From positions 7,592,001 to 7,656,000 of the forward strand of contig NW_018344057.1 of the NCBI RefSeq assembly GCF_002099425.1: a stretch of DNA of 64,000 nt, in the 5' to 3' direction. The notes beneath the pieces were generated by a model. The model did not search any database. It was not told the DNA's origin and saw nothing but the letters and a program-made list of their open reading frames with translations. Shown here piece after piece: positions 1 through 11,814 of this stretch; position 1 is the first letter of the stretch, and each line of letters opens with the position of its first letter. The DNA is from Phascolarctos cinereus. Taxonomy: Eukaryota; Chordata; Mammalia; Diprotodontia; Phascolarctidae. Made by a program: the position numbers and the translations under genes.

Positions 1-1835
1 TCCCAGGAACATTATACCCAAATTCCAGAGCTCCCAGGTGAAAGAGAAAATACTTCAAGTAGCGAGAAAGAATCCATTCAAATGCCATGGAATCACAGTT
101 AGGATCACACAAGATTTAGCAGCTATTACTTTAAAGAAATAAAGGACTTGGAATAGGATATTCTGGAAGATAAAAGAGCTAAGATAATAACCAAGAAGAA
201 CCCACCCAACAAAACTGAGTATAATCCTTCAGGGAGGAAATGGATATTTAATGAAATAGAAAACTTTAAGCATTCCTGATGAAATGACCAGAGCCACACT
301 GCAAATCTGACTTTCAAGAACAAAACTCAAGAGAAGTATAGAAGGGTAAACATGGAAGAGAAATCATAAGGGACACCATAAGGTTAAACCTTTTAACTTT
401 CTATTTGGGAAGATGATACATGTATCATCTAAGAACTTTATCATTATTAGGACAGTTAGAAAGAGTCTATAATAGAAAGGGGGCAAGGGAGTCAGGAGTC
501 AGTCAATTATGTTGCAATGATGTAAAAAAAATGGATATGTGAGAAAGAGGAATGCACTTGGAAAAGAGAGAGGAAGAATGAGGAAAATTATCTCACATAA
601 GAGAGGTGTACAAGGAAAAATTTTTATAGTGGAATGGAAAATGGTAGGGGGAGGTGGCAATGCTTGAACTTCACTGACAACTAAATTGATTCAAAAATGG
701 AAAATATATATATATACACACTCAATTGGTAATAGAAACGTATCTTACTCAAGATGGAAGTAGAAGGGAAGGGGGTAAGACAAAGGTGGAGGGTGGTAAA
801 AGAGAGGGAAGATGCAAGAAGGAAGAGGTCAGAGGCAAAACAGGACTTTAAAGAAGAGAAAGGTCAAAAGTAGAGAGAAGGATAAACAGAAGAAAATAGG
901 ATGGAGGAAAATGTACAATTAGTAATCGCAACTATGAATGTGAATGGGATGAACTCACCCATAAAACAAAAATGGATAGCAGAGCGGGTTAGAAGCCGGA
1001 ATCCAGCAATATGCTGTTTACAAGAAATACATAGATGCACACATAGTTAAAATAAAGATCTGGAGCAGAATTTTTACTTCAGCTGAAGTAAAAAAGGTGT
1101 GGGTAGCAACCATGATCTCAGAAAAAAAAAAGAAAGAAAAATAGGCCTAAATAGAAGTGATAAAAGAAAAGAGAAAAGGATCTATTTGTACAAAAAATAT
1201 TTATAGCAGTATTTTTTTGTGGTGGCAAAGAATTGGAAAAGAGAGGATGCCCATAAATTGGGGAATAGCTGAATGAGTTGTGGTATATGATTAAGATGGA
1301 ATACTACAGTGCTATAAGAAATGATGAGCAGAATAGTTTCAGAAAACCCTGGGAAGACTTAAATGAACTTATGCAAAGTGGTACGAGCAGAACCAGAAGA
1401 ACACTGCATGCAGTAACAGCAGTATTGTAAAGGTGATGAATTGTGGAAGACTTAGTTACTCTGATCAAGACAATGATCTAAGACAATTCCAAAGACCCCA
1501 TGATGAAAAATGTTTCCACCTCCGGAGAGTGAACTGATGAACTCTGAATCCAGATCGAGGCATACTTAAAAAAAAACCTTTATTTTTAGTGGGTCTTGGT
1601 CTGTGTTTTCTTTTGCAGCATGGTTAACATAAAAATATGTTTTGCATCACTTCATATGGTAACCAGGATCAAATTGCTTGCCTATTCAGGGAGGGGGGAG
1701 GAGTGAGAGGGATGGGGAGAATTCGACACTCAATTTTTAAAAAAAAATTGTTAAATTTTACATGTAATTGGGAAATATTTAATGAAATGAATATATGTAT
1801 ATATATATATCATATCATATCATATTTAAAAAGCA
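1..1835 (+). mobile_element. L1 LINE, internally deleted, 5' part outside window
   Basis: Positions 1-330 match the C-terminal domain of marsupial L1 ORF1 (RNA-binding chaperone). About 340-930 is the A/G-rich inter-ORF spacer. About 930-1110 is the start of the ORF2 endonuclease (MNSPIK-like start, 'CCLQE' motif). The sequence then jumps near 1120-1180 to the last part of ORF2 (1190-1430, residues like 'EYYxAIRNDEQ') and the L1 3' UTR, ending near 1830 with an A/T-rich tail. The reverse transcriptase core is therefore absent. Stops and frame changes show that it is dead. It is similar in plan to the L1 at 51737-55742 but has a different deletion junction. Confidence 0.8.
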
Positions 1836-1902
1836 CAGTGCACTAACAGTAAGAATGGAACTTAATACAGAGGCAGCCATATTTGGACAAAGAGCTTCGA
1901 CA

Positions 1903-2080
1903 AACATTTATCAATCACCTACTGTGTGTGAGGCAGTAGGCTAGGTGCTGGGGATACAAATATAGATTTGGTCTAGACCTTGTTTTCAAGGAGTTTATAG
2001 TCCAAATAGAGGGGGATGTGTGCAAATAACTAGGATACAAAGGAGACTGTGAAAAATAGATACAAATGTCATAGAGATCC
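1903..2080 (-). mobile_element. L2 LINE 3' end
   Basis: On this strand it reads as the reverse complement of the L2 tail: 'aaacatttatcaatcacctactgtgtg', then 'ctaggtgctggggatacaa' and 'caaggagtttatagtcc'. The match is diverged, so the insertion is old. It abuts another L2-type segment in the opposite direction. Confidence 0.65.
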
Positions 2081-2084
2081 TTTA

Positions 2085-3030
2085 TTCTTCCATCTACTTC
2101 AACCCCCATATTAATAAATCGTCAAGTCTTGTTGATTCTACCTCCTTAACATTTACAGCATTTGTCCCTTTTTGCTCCATTTGTAAACCTCTACCCTAGT
2201 CTGGGCACTTATCCTCCTATCTAGACCATTTCAGTAGCTTCATAATTGGTCTTCCTATGTCAAGCCTTTTCCCTCTCTAATTTAATCTCCACACAGTTGA
2301 TGAATCAAATTTCTAAAATATGAATGTAACTAGGTTACCACCTTTCTCAAAAAATTTAAATGGTTCCCTATTGCCAATAGGATAAAAAGCCTAGAATTAC
2401 AAAGGAAACCAATTATATTGAAATAGGCATCAAAATATTTTTAAATGCATGATTTGGTAATATGTGCTCCTTTGTGAACTCATTAAATAACAAGGCAATG
2501 TATTTTAAAATATCTTCACGTTTATGTCAGTGCCTCAACCTGGCATTTAAAGCCTTCCACAATCTGGTCGCAGCTAACATTTCTTAGTCTAATTTCATGT
2601 TATCCCACTTTAGTCACTATTCATAGCAGTCAAACTTGCCTTCAAATGTTTCCATTTTCCACTTGATCCCTATGCATAAGTGGTTCCCCATGTCTGGAAA
2701 GCATTTCATGCTCATTTCCACCTCAAAAAAAATCCTTTACTTACTTCAAAGCAAACCTCAGGCTCCAGCTCCTACATAAGGCTGTTCCTAATGCCTCCAA
2801 TTACTAATATTCTCTTCCTCTTGAAATTACTTTTTTTTAGCTTTGTATTTGCTTACTTGTAAATACACTGCATCTCCCCACCATAAACACACATACACAG
2901 AGACCCCACCACCCACCACCACACTTCAGTAGAATATAATCTTCTTGAGGGCATGAACTGTTTTGTTTTTGTCTTTGTATCCCTCATGGAGTACCTTGTA
3001 CATAACAGGTACTTTAAAAGATTTCTTTAC
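2085..3030 (+). mobile_element. L2-type LINE, RT C-terminal part and 3' UTR
   Basis: The segment carries the L2 order: 'aagtcttgttgattctacc', 'attggtcttcctatgtcaag', 'ggttccctattgcc', 'ctggcatttaaagccttccacaatctgg', 'atgcctccaattactaat', and near 2940 'cttcttgagggcatgaactg' with 'gtatccctcatggagtaccttgtacataacaggtac', which is the L2 3' end. A piece at 2395-2520 does not fit L2 and shares 'acaaaggaaaccaattatattgaaat' with the MITE at 4827-5023. It is probably an insertion. No frame is intact. Confidence 0.65.
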
Positions 3031-3780
3031 TTTAATTTAATATAAAGTAAAGGTTCAGAGAAGGTACTATGAAAAGTATGCCTCCAGAAGACCAGTGATG
3101 ATGTATACATTTTTCCTCTTGACCAAGAAGTGGTGGATAAAGGGCATGGAACATTTCACACATCACCATATATAGTTAATAGAAGAGTTTAGTTGGTTTA
3201 ACAATTTTTTTTTTTTGCTACAAGGGAAGGTTCCGTTCCAGGAGGGTGGGGGTGAAGGGAGAAGGGAGGGAATTGGGAAGAGACAGTGCTATATAAAACA
3301 CAATAATAATCAGCATTTTGTTTGGGAAAAATACAGCTAGCCTTTACTTCCAGGAGATGTACAGCCAGCACTCCTGGCATAGCCAGACACAAGGACTGCT
3401 GAACTGAAAGACAGGGAGGATGAATGGATATCACCACTAGGATAGGTTTATACCTAAAGATGTTGTTGTACTCCTATTTGGGAACCAGTGGTAGAAAGGA
3501 CTACTATAATAACCTTATGTACTCACTCATGAAACAATATTCCTTGTTGACTTTGGATATATGATAAAACCTACAGAGGAATATTTGTGAGCAATCCTTC
3601 CTTTATCTGCCACATTCTTTTTTCTTTTGGATTCATTAAAATAGAAATGTCAAGATGATAAGATTCAATTCCCCCAGTAATGTGTCCACTAAGTCATTGG
3701 ACAAGAATCTCACATTAGAGTACCCATAGTTAAGTTAAAGTTTATGGTAACTTTTAAAAACTATGTAATTCTTAACATTT
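3031..3780. other. No gene seen; possible unclassified marsupial repeat
   Basis: No open frame with protein character is present. 3050-3290 ('gaaggtactatgaaaag', a T-run at 3204-3215, then a G-rich stretch 'aggagggtgggggtgaaggg') looks like the tail of an interspersed marsupial repeat, but I cannot name it. The rest looks single-copy. Confidence 0.3.
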
Positions 3781-4826
3781 TCTGCCCCTTTTCTTTCTCT
3801 GCCACCATCACTGCAAGGGTGGAAGGGCACAACCTAAGACTAAGGGAGTTACTTTGTTGGAGTACTAATGATAAATATTTGCAAAAAGAACACACGAAAA
3901 TAATTGCAGTGTATGCACCAACATCTGTTAATGAGGATGATATGGTTGGAAAATGCTATGAAGAATTTAATAAGAAAGACCGCCCAAAATAAATCAACTT
4001 TGATGTGAGGTGACTTCAGTACAAAGGTGAAAATGTGTGAGGATATAGAGAAATACATGAGGAAGCATAGCTCAGGAATAGGAATGAGAGAGGCCAAAAA
4101 GTTGTAGATTATACAGAGACCTCACACCTACACATCATGAACACTGTCTTTGAGGAAAGTATTAATAAGTGTTAGACATAGTGAACACCAAATAACACCA
4201 TGTAAAGTGAAATAGATTATATTTTAATGGACAGGAAAAGACTTGTTATTGATGTAAGAGTTATCTCTGAGTCAGCTATCTGTCTACAGTGAGACCATCA
4301 ATTTATCTGAATGAAACTCAAAATTAGTCTAAAAAGAAGGAAATAATAATGAGAAAAATATATGGCACAACATTGAAACAACTTAACCTTGAATTATTTA
4401 AATGAGGAATTGAAAATTAGAAGTGAGAACTGGATAACAGAAATGATATTGACACCAACTATAATTTTATCCAGAAATTTAACCAGTAGAAATTGATTTC
4501 TATAACAATGAAACTCAAAGAGCCCAGGAAGCACATCAGTCAGCAAACATTTGACTTCAGTTGAAAATAGAGATAACTGCCAATGGTAACACCAGGATAA
4601 AATATAAACCCATTTGTAAAATGTTATGAAGAAGGATGATGGATAATTATGAACAGTGTCATCTCATAAAGAATAGAGAAGCAGTAGAGGATGAAAGCAG
4701 TTTAAATAAAGCTCATCAAATTATCCAACTTATCAAAATCATCTGAGGAAATTCAGGATGAAAATGGAAAGAGAACTACAAACAGAAGAAAAATGGAAAA
4801 GATTTGTAAAAGTCATTACAATAAAC

Positions 4827-5023
4827 AAGGTATTCTTAACCTTTCTGTATGTGTGTCATGGATCTCTTCAAAAGTCTGTGAAGCCTATGGAAATATTCTC
4901 AAAATGTCTTTAAATGAACAATATAAAATGCACAAGATTCCAAAGGAAACCAATTATATTGAAATATAGTTATCAATATGTTTTTAAAAGTTGAGCTCAT
5001 GGACTCCAGATTAAGAACTCTTG
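4827..5023. mobile_element. hAT-type MITE inside the RTE LINE
   Basis: The ends are inverted repeats of the Charlie-like type: left 'attcttaacctttctgtatg', and the right end read in reverse 'gagttcttaatctggagtcc'. Flanking 8-bp direct repeats 'caataaac' (4819-4826) and 'caatgaac' (5024-5031) differ at one base, as expected for an old hAT target-site duplication. The interior carries 'caaaggaaaccaattatatt', also seen at 2398-2420. There is no coding sequence. Confidence 0.65.
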
Positions 5024-5261
5024 CAATGAACTCTTTTCTATACTAAGGACAGTTGAGCCATCAACTTGACCCCTAACTTTACAATCCAAGGTGGCTTTAT
5101 AGAGAAGGCAGAAATGTCACTAATGAGAATAACAATCAGATAAGCAGACAGGTTGGATCAAGTGCATATATGAGAGATTTATGGTGGAAGTCAAAGGATG
5201 TGAGGATTCTGAGGAACTGATATACAGGTATCTGAAGAAAAAGAAGATACCAAAGATATGT

Positions 5262-5520
5262 AACAACAACAACAACAACTAGCATTTTTGTAGGTATTTA
5301 AGGTTTGCTAATCACTTTACAAATATTTCATTTTATTCTCATGACAACCCTAGGAAATAGGTTCTATTATCATTCCCATTTTATAGTTAAGGAAACTGAG
5401 GCAGAGAGATGTTGTGACTTGCTCAGGATCACAGAACTAGTAAATATCTGAGGACATATTTGAATTCAGGTCTTCCTAACTTCAGGTCATGTATTCTATC
5501 AGCTGTGTCACCTAGCTATT
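5262..5520 (-). mobile_element. MIR3/Ther-2-type CORE-SINE
   Basis: On the plus strand it reads (caa)n, 'ggtttgctaatcactttacaaat', 'ctcatgacaaccctaggaaa', 'aaggaaactgaggcagag' and 'gacttgctcaggatcacag', ending in 'gtgtcacctagct' at the tRNA-like head. It is inserted in the RTE LINE. Confidence 0.75.
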
Positions 5521-6309
5521 AAAGAAAAGAAAATATTGGTCCTTATTAATGCTGGGGAAGGGTAATAAAAAGAACACTATCAACCTATATGCCCACACTC
5601 ATATCTATATAAAAATCCTTATGAGAGTCATCTACATGAAACGAGAGTTCCCTTGATAAGGGTATTAGTAAGGAACAATTGGGCTTTCCTATGGATATTC
5701 AACAATTGACCACACCTTTGCCATTTCCCATTTAACTGAAAGATGTATGGAATATGTAATACCATCGTACATACTGTTTGTTGATTTACAAAAAGAAAAT
5801 TGATTTAATAATAGAAAAAACAAAGCACCGCCTCGTGGCTCTTTAACAAAGCATCTCATACACGTATAACTAAATCATTCAAGATTACTTTGGATGGTGA
5901 GGTCCTCCAGATGTTCATATTTGTGGATCACATTGTGGAAAAGCTCATGATGAATGTCAGTAGGCTACAACATAAAACCAAAGAACCCAGGAACCCCAAA
6001 GATAAAGAGGAGCAAAATGTTACTGAGGAACTATATGACAGAAAGAGAAGATGGACTGCTTTTCTGGCAAGAGTAAGGGATGACTAGGGGACAGTTACAG
6101 TGCTCCTCTAGCACCTTTGCAATGTCAAAAAAAAAAGCAAGTAAGGCCACCACCATATTGGGTGGACTCCCAATGGTGAATTTATAGGAGGACATAGACA
6201 AGAGTCACATGGATTGGGCAGGTATGGGTGGTGTGTGTTGCTGGACTGTCATTCTTGATTCAATGAGATTACAGATCTATTTGAATACTTATTCACAATT
6301 TATTAGAGT

Positions 6310-6445
6310 AGGAGGGACCATAAAGATCATCTAGATTAATCTCTCATACTACAGATGAGGAAACGGAGACCCCAAAAGATGAAATGATTTGTTAGGGTCA
6401 CAAAGCTAGTGAGCGTAGCAGAGCTGTGTTCTTCCCACTGCATCA
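6310..6445 (-). mobile_element. MIR-like SINE fragment
   Basis: 'ggagggaccataaagatcatctag', 'acagatgaggaaacggag' and 'gggtcacaaagctagtgag' match the reversed core of a MIR-type SINE. Both ends are diverged. Confidence 0.55.
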
Positions 6446-7920
6446 TGCTTGGGAAGCTAAAGTCTTCATTATGTTCAAGATCATGATGTGAAGAGTCAAA
6501 ACTGATATCATCCCTTCCCCATTCTTCTCATGGTGTTCTTTGCCACTGTTACTGTTTAAATATGACCTTCCTAAGGTCCCCAATACTCAGCTAAACTCTA
6601 AGTGTTACCTAAACCCAAGAACACTTACCCAGTGAATTGGTCAATATTTCATTTCACTACAAGATAGCTATTTAAGTAGTATGTACTTTCTGAATCATTA
6701 AGGCACTGGAGCTGCATCAAATTGCATTAATTTGGAAAAACAATCAAATTCATGTAGGGCTAGGTTTTCTCTTTTTTTAAATTTTTCTTTAAAAAGACAT
6801 TTTAGTATATTGATGGGGAAAAGAAGTCCAAAATGTATGTATTTCCAGTTATATCCTGTCATGGCAAGAATCCATTGATTTCCTTTGAGATGGAAAAAAA
6901 AACACCCAATATTATGCCCAGAATTAACAAAGATCAATTTCAGTAAAGGACAAGGACATTCAATACAAGAGAATTGAACTGAGCTTGAAATAAATGATGT
7001 AATGTTGAAGGGATGAGGCATAAGTTATCCTGGGTACTCCAAGTTCTCATTTAAATGATGATTAAATGAAATTTTTGTCCCTGCCTTTTATTAGAGGTGA
7101 TTTTCCCTTACTGCAAAGTATAATGTATCTATTTTGGCATTGTCAGCAAAGTGTGCCATTAACAATTGGTCTCCTTAAATATTTCAAGCCTCTTTAGTTA
7201 ATGTGGAAGGAGTGCCTCATCTTTAACACACAGCTATCAGCTCTTCAGCTTGAAACTATCAGTTTCATAAGAATTTGCCACTGGGTGCCACCTTCCAAGA
7301 AAACTGAATCTCAAACTTCTATTCAGGGAGCAGAGCAAGAAGAACCTGGGTTAATGATAACGTGGGATTTTTAAGTTAGACTATGCATAAGCTCTCTGCT
7401 GAGATGTGAGAAACAATGGAGAAATGGGGAGTTGAATAGGAACAGTTCTAGTTCAGCAGGCCAATTCAATTTTTTTTTTATTTAGAAAAACTACTTTTTT
7501 CTTCTTTGTTTGCTCTGTGGCCCTCTGGTATGGGGCTAATTGGTGGAGCTGCTTAAGCATATTCAAAATCCTGGCAACTAATTGAGATACTCTGAGCATT
7601 GTTATAAAAAAGATGCATTGTTATTGAGAAGATATTTTTTAAAAAAAACCCTATATGATCATCAGCTCATGAATGGAAAGCAGAAATGCTACTTTGGAGC
7701 TTAATTTGACATTAAACATATTTGCAAAGGTGATGTTCTTGGGGTCATGTGAAGAAACAACCAGGTTAAAAACAAAAGTCTCAAAATTCATCCTGGGTGC
7801 ACCAGAGGATAATCCTACCCTGCCTTATACAGGGCATAACCCTACCCCTCCCTGAATTTTACTCTGGCCCATGTAGACAGCTAGAACATTTATAACTTCA
7901 GAAGTTAAGTTTGCGGACGG
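6446..7920. other. Apparently single-copy, no gene recognised
   Basis: About 1.5 kb without a repeat I recognise, apart from A/T-rich runs near 6770, 6895 and 7470. The short open frames have no domain character and no matching splice frame. If the window lies in an intron or gene desert, this is one of the better places to look for conserved non-coding sequence by alignment. Confidence 0.4.
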
Positions 7921-7924
7921 AAGG

Positions 7925-8162
7925 AAACAATCATTCTTAAAGCACCTGCTATGTGCCAGGCACTGTGCCGTATACTTCACAAATATTATCTCTTTTGATC
8001 CTCACAATAATCCTGGGAGGTAGGTGCTGTAATTATCCCCATTTTACAGTTGAGGAAAATGAGGCAGGTAGAGATTAAGTTACTTGCCCAGTGTCACACA
8101 AATTTAGGACACTGGATTTCCTGACTACAGGCACAGTGATCTAGTGTGCCACCTAACTGCTT
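7925..8162 (-). mobile_element. MIR3/Ther-2-type CORE-SINE
   Basis: It contains 'tgctatgtgccaggcactgtg', 'cttcacaaatattatctc', 'aggtaggtgctgtaattatccc' and 'gttacttgcccagtgtcacac', and ends 'gtgccacctaactgc'. It is a nearly full-length reversed copy. Confidence 0.75.
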
Positions 8163-8204
8163 TTGGGGAGGGCAGAAAAATCAGTGAAGATAGTAATACT
8201 TTCC

Positions 8205-8420
8205 TGATCAATCTCATGGGACTATTGTGAAGAAAGTGCTTGGTAAACCTTACAGGAATATAGATATATGAATTAGTAGTAGCAGTTATAATAGCAACTG
8301 AGATTAGTTCTGATTAAGGAGTTATACTATACCAAGCTACATTATACTAGACTTTACTATACTATAGTATATTATACTGTACTGTACAACATTATACTAC
8401 AAAATACTATACATATTATT
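8205..8420. repeat. SINE tail fragment and TATAC-rich low complexity
   Basis: 8205-8290 resembles a plus-strand MIR3 tail ('attgtgaagaaagtgcttgg'). 8330-8415 is an imperfect run of 'tatac/tacta' units rich in short palindromes. No gene is seen. Confidence 0.45.
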
Positions 8421-8564
8421 TGTAACTCCTGTCTCAAAGCCCTTTGGTACGGGATTCTCTTTTTATTGGTGGAAATGTATGTCTGTCTTGCCCTACATGA
8501 GGGGTGGGGTGAAGTACAGTTGGTGAAAAGCAAGACACCTCCAGCCTTGCCCAGTCTTCAAGCA

Positions 8565-8760
8565 AAAAATTAAGAAGACTTAAGTTCTCTCCTGCCTCTG
8601 ACACATACTGGCTATGTGACCCTAGGACAGTCACTTAATTTCTCAGTGACACCCGAACAATCCTCTAAGACAATTAGTTATAGAGGAAATGCCAGTTTGC
8701 ACTGGTAGAGAGAGATTGCTCAGTGAGAATTTCAAATACTAATAAAATAACAGGTCTGGT
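8565..8760 (+). mobile_element. CORE-SINE with alternative 3' tail
   Basis: The core is 'tgcctctgacacatactggctatgtgacc' and 'gtcacttaatttctcagtg'. The tail is 'gtagagagagattgctcag' and 'aataaaataacaggtc'. The same tail type recurs at 20580-20775, so both belong to one subfamily, distinct from the SINEs with the 'ggagaaggaaatgg' tail. Confidence 0.6.
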
Positions 8761-8934
8761 CCAAAAGAAAAGAAGCTATAATTTAAAAGGAACACAAAGT
8801 CTTAAAATATTTTTAACTGATAAGGTTATTGTATAACATGGATTATCTCTTTCTTTTTGTGGACGTTTTCTGTAGCTCTTAACAGACAGTGTCTACTTGG
8901 TCTGCCAAGTGTTTTGAGTTTCTCGTATCTGCCC

Positions 8935-9240
8935 AGCACCTACTGTTTGTCCTTCATTCTTGAAGAGGACCATGACATCAGGGAGGTGATGCCATGACAT
9001 GCAAGTGAACTGGATTTAAGCAAAGAGGGCTGTGCAGTCACCAGCCTCACTTTCTCCTCTATGGCCATCTGGGTCCAGTGGCAAAATATAGATTAAAACA
9101 AATAGAAACAGCCCTGGATGCGGTGGGGGGCCTTGGCCTTTTTAAGCTAAGGTCTTTAACAGGTCTCAGTTTGACTGAGGCAACACTCATTTGGTGATTA
9201 AGGCTGGGTAAGAATTGAGGCAGATAATGGCTCCTTTTAC
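8935..9240. repeat. Dispersed marsupial-type repeat, class unclear
   Basis: The sequence 'tttgtccttcattcttgaag', 'aggaccatgacatcagggag', 'catctgggtccagtggcaaa' and 'ggcctttttaagctaaggtc' looks like a known interspersed marsupial repeat. I cannot assign it to a SINE, LTR or DNA-transposon class. It has no coding content. Confidence 0.4.
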
Positions 9241-9264
9241 CTAGTCAAAAAAAAAAATCAATCT

Positions 9265-9346
9265 GTGAGGGGGAAGGGAAGGGAAGGGAACGGAAGGGAA
9301 AGGAGGGGAGAGGAAGGGAAAGGAGGGGAGGGGAGGGGAGGGAGAG
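9265..9346. repeat. Purine (GGGAA)n-type microsatellite
   Basis: The stretch is almost pure purine on the plus strand, with GGGAA, GGAAA and GGGGA units. Open frames over it are low-complexity artefacts. Confidence 0.9.
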
Positions 9347-9469
9347 ACACAAGTAAGTAGAAGGAGTTAGGGAGAGACTGAAACAGGGGAAAGGATTTGA
9401 ATGGTAACCAAAATAAAGGAAGTAAAAGTTTCTCTTCTGGCTCGGTCAAAGTACATTGTGTTCGTTTTG

Positions 9470-10140
9470 GGGCACTATACTTTAGTGAGGACACTGATAA
9501 AGTAACACATATCATCAGGAGGGTGACATGAAGGCGAGGGAACTGGAGATCCCCTTATCATTACTACTATGGAAAGAACTGGTATTATTAGCTTAGGAAA
9601 GACTCGTGTTTGTTGTAGAAAGTAGCATTTGTTCTATGTAAGAGAGCTGGCTTCCCTTTAACGGGGCAGGAAGGCTGTCCTTGGAATTTGGTTGGTCTGG
9701 GGGAATTCAAAAATCAACCTTGTGAACAGAAATTCTGAGGGAGCCATTGATTATAGGCCTCCCTTCAGAGCTAGCTCCGTGTCAGGGTTAAGTGAGCTTT
9801 GCATATTGCTTATGATAAAACTGGCCTCCCCAGGCTCGACCCAGAACAGCTTTCTTCAAGTATTTGAAGGACTGTCACGTGGAACACAGATTAGATTTTT
9901 TATTTGGCCACAGAGGAAGTTGCCTAGAAGCAATAGCTAGGAGTTAAAAGGGCCCAAGATAAGAAAAATACTTTCCAACAATTTGAGTTGTCCAAATTGG
10001 GTTCTTTCTCACTAGAGGTCTTCAAATGGAAGTTGGATGAGCATTTTGGTGGTATGTTATAAGGGAAATTCCTATTCAGGTAGAAGCTGTCAAAGATTAC
10101 CTCTGATACCTTTCCAAGATGGAGATTTTGTGATTCTCTA
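9470..10140 (+). mobile_element. L3/CR1 LINE 3' end, split
   Basis: 9470-9640 has the CR1 3' coding region ('tggggcactatactttag', 'gaggacactgataaag', 'catcaggagggtgac'). The match resumes at 9850 with 'cttcaagtatttgaaggact', 'ggccacagaggaagttgcc', 'cactagaggtcttcaaatgg' and 'gatggagattttgtgattct'. The 200 bp between (9642-9848) do not fit CR1 and are probably an insertion of unknown origin. No reading frame survives. Confidence 0.7.
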
Positions 10141-10214
10141 ATAACATAATTGAATGCCAAAATGAGAAAGATGGACAATGACTTCTACAGTACATGAGGG
10201 GTCAGTGTGGGCTA

Positions 10215-10385
10215 GAGTTCATAGAATCACAGATTTAGAGCTACAAAGGGTGTTGAGGTTATTTTGTTCAACTCCTTCATATTGCAGAGGTTTGGACTCT
10301 AAATCATAAGGATCATAAATAATAGGCATACTTTGAATCCAGGTCTTCTGACTCCAAATCCAATGTTCTTTTTCACCACATTATT
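10215..10385 (-). mobile_element. MIR-like SINE fragment
   Basis: 'atagaatcacagatttagag', 'tgaatccaggtcttctgact' and 'ccaatgttctttttcacc' follow the reversed order of a MIR-type core and head. Confidence 0.55.
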
Positions 10386-11814
10386 CTGTTATGCCACAAT
10401 TCTTCCTTGATAAAGGCTTTATGAAGGATGTAGGGCTTGCAGAGGCAGTGAATTCTGGGTGGGATTCAGAGATGGAAGGAGAAGGGATGAGGGTTTTCTG
10501 GGCAGGATTAAAGCATGACTGAGGACATGTAGGTGGGATGAATGTAGAACCATCAACTAGAAATCCTATTTGGTAAAAAATAGGTGAAAAATTCAAAGAA
10601 TGAGATACCTTAAACTTGGCCTCCCTGCAACCTGTCGGACTTGAAATTATCCCAATGCTGTATAGTCTTATTAGACAGGAAAAGCCTCACTAATTCAGAC
10701 TCACTGGGAGAGAAGGCCAGGGTGAAGGAAGGAAAAGCCTGAATTAAATACGTTTTTATTTCTCTCAAGTACATAGAGCATATTTAACCAGGCTAACATT
10801 ATGTGGCCCAAGAGAGGCAACAGATAAGAATGATTTATGATTGACACATCAATGTTAATAATATGTGAATGCCAGAGCAAGAATAAGGCAAGTCTGTGCC
10901 CTTGGCAAGGTGAGAAAAAGATGTACCCCTCCTCCATTGAAAGCAAGAAGAGTTTTACCTCTTAAAGGTATTGTTTTGTGGGAATTTAGAACTGCTGGTT
11001 TCATTTTAAATCTCCTCATAGAAAATCTAAAATATGATTGCCTTAGCCCAAAGATCAAAGAAATCTTTCTAATAGCTATGTTCCTAATAATATCTATTCA
11101 TAAATCCAACAAATATTGGTTAAGCTCCATGAAAAGGCACTTATTTTAAAGTGTTCCTCAATTTACCTCCCCCTTATCCCTCTAAGCAACAACTGACCTT
11201 GCCTACCCCACAGTTTTGGCTTTGAGGAATATTTCTGAAGTATTTTAGGGTGTTTGAATATGTGTACGTGTGTAACTATAACTATGAGTAAGTGTGTGAG
11301 ATACAGCTATATAGATGTATAGATATGAATATATCTAGATCTAGATAAACAAGTAAATAAATATGTATGTATAGGCCTTCAATTAGAGTACGCTAGTGGG
11401 TAACTTAATCAAATTAAAAAATTGTAGACATGGTTAATTAAGAGATTGGTGTACTATTTTTTTGTTATTATCATCCTTTATTTAGATAAAAAGTATCTCT
11501 TTTATTCTTCCACTAAAATTCTACCTCAATTCCACATTCTGGTATGAAGGTGATCTTGGAAACTCGAAGAGCTATGCCAATAGGGTGCAAATATTAGCAA
11601 GTCCTACCAAAAAACAAAAGCTTTGAATATGACCCAAGTACAGACTGCTTGCTACATGAGAAACAGCTGAATTACATCAACAAAAAGCTGGTCATGGAGA
11701 CTTAGGATAACAGTCAAGAATTCACCATCTATATCAGAGGAGAGGATAATCACAAATTCCTGACATGCAAGTGTCTATTTTATTAAAAATTTCACTATTA
11801 TTTTATTAATTTTT
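10386..11814. other. No gene recognised
   Basis: About 1.4 kb with several overlapping short open frames on both strands (10700-11150) but no domain, signal or family likeness. 11270-11370 is TA/GATA-rich low complexity. 11550-11700 may belong to an old repeat that I cannot name. Confidence 0.35.

Larger units (their letters stand above)
3785..6240 (+). mobile_element. RTE-clade LINE, endonuclease to C-terminus, interrupted twice
   Basis: A single RTE ORF can be followed through many breaks. The endonuclease is at 3890-4300 ('IIAVYAPTSVNEDD', then a GDF motif near 4005 and a D-Y-I-L-like motif near 4220). The linker is at 4330-4810 and RT remnants at about 5570-5900 ('GxxTIDH'-like, then 'LLFVDYKK'-like). 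The C-terminal segment is at 6030-6230 ('RKRRWTAFLARVRD', then 'RPPPYWVDSQW', matching RTE 'GRPPxRWVDPLW'). A hAT-type MITE at 4827-5023 and a MIR3-type SINE at 5262-5520 split it. It is old and has no coding capacity. The RTE clade call is firm; the exact family is not. Confidence 0.8.
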
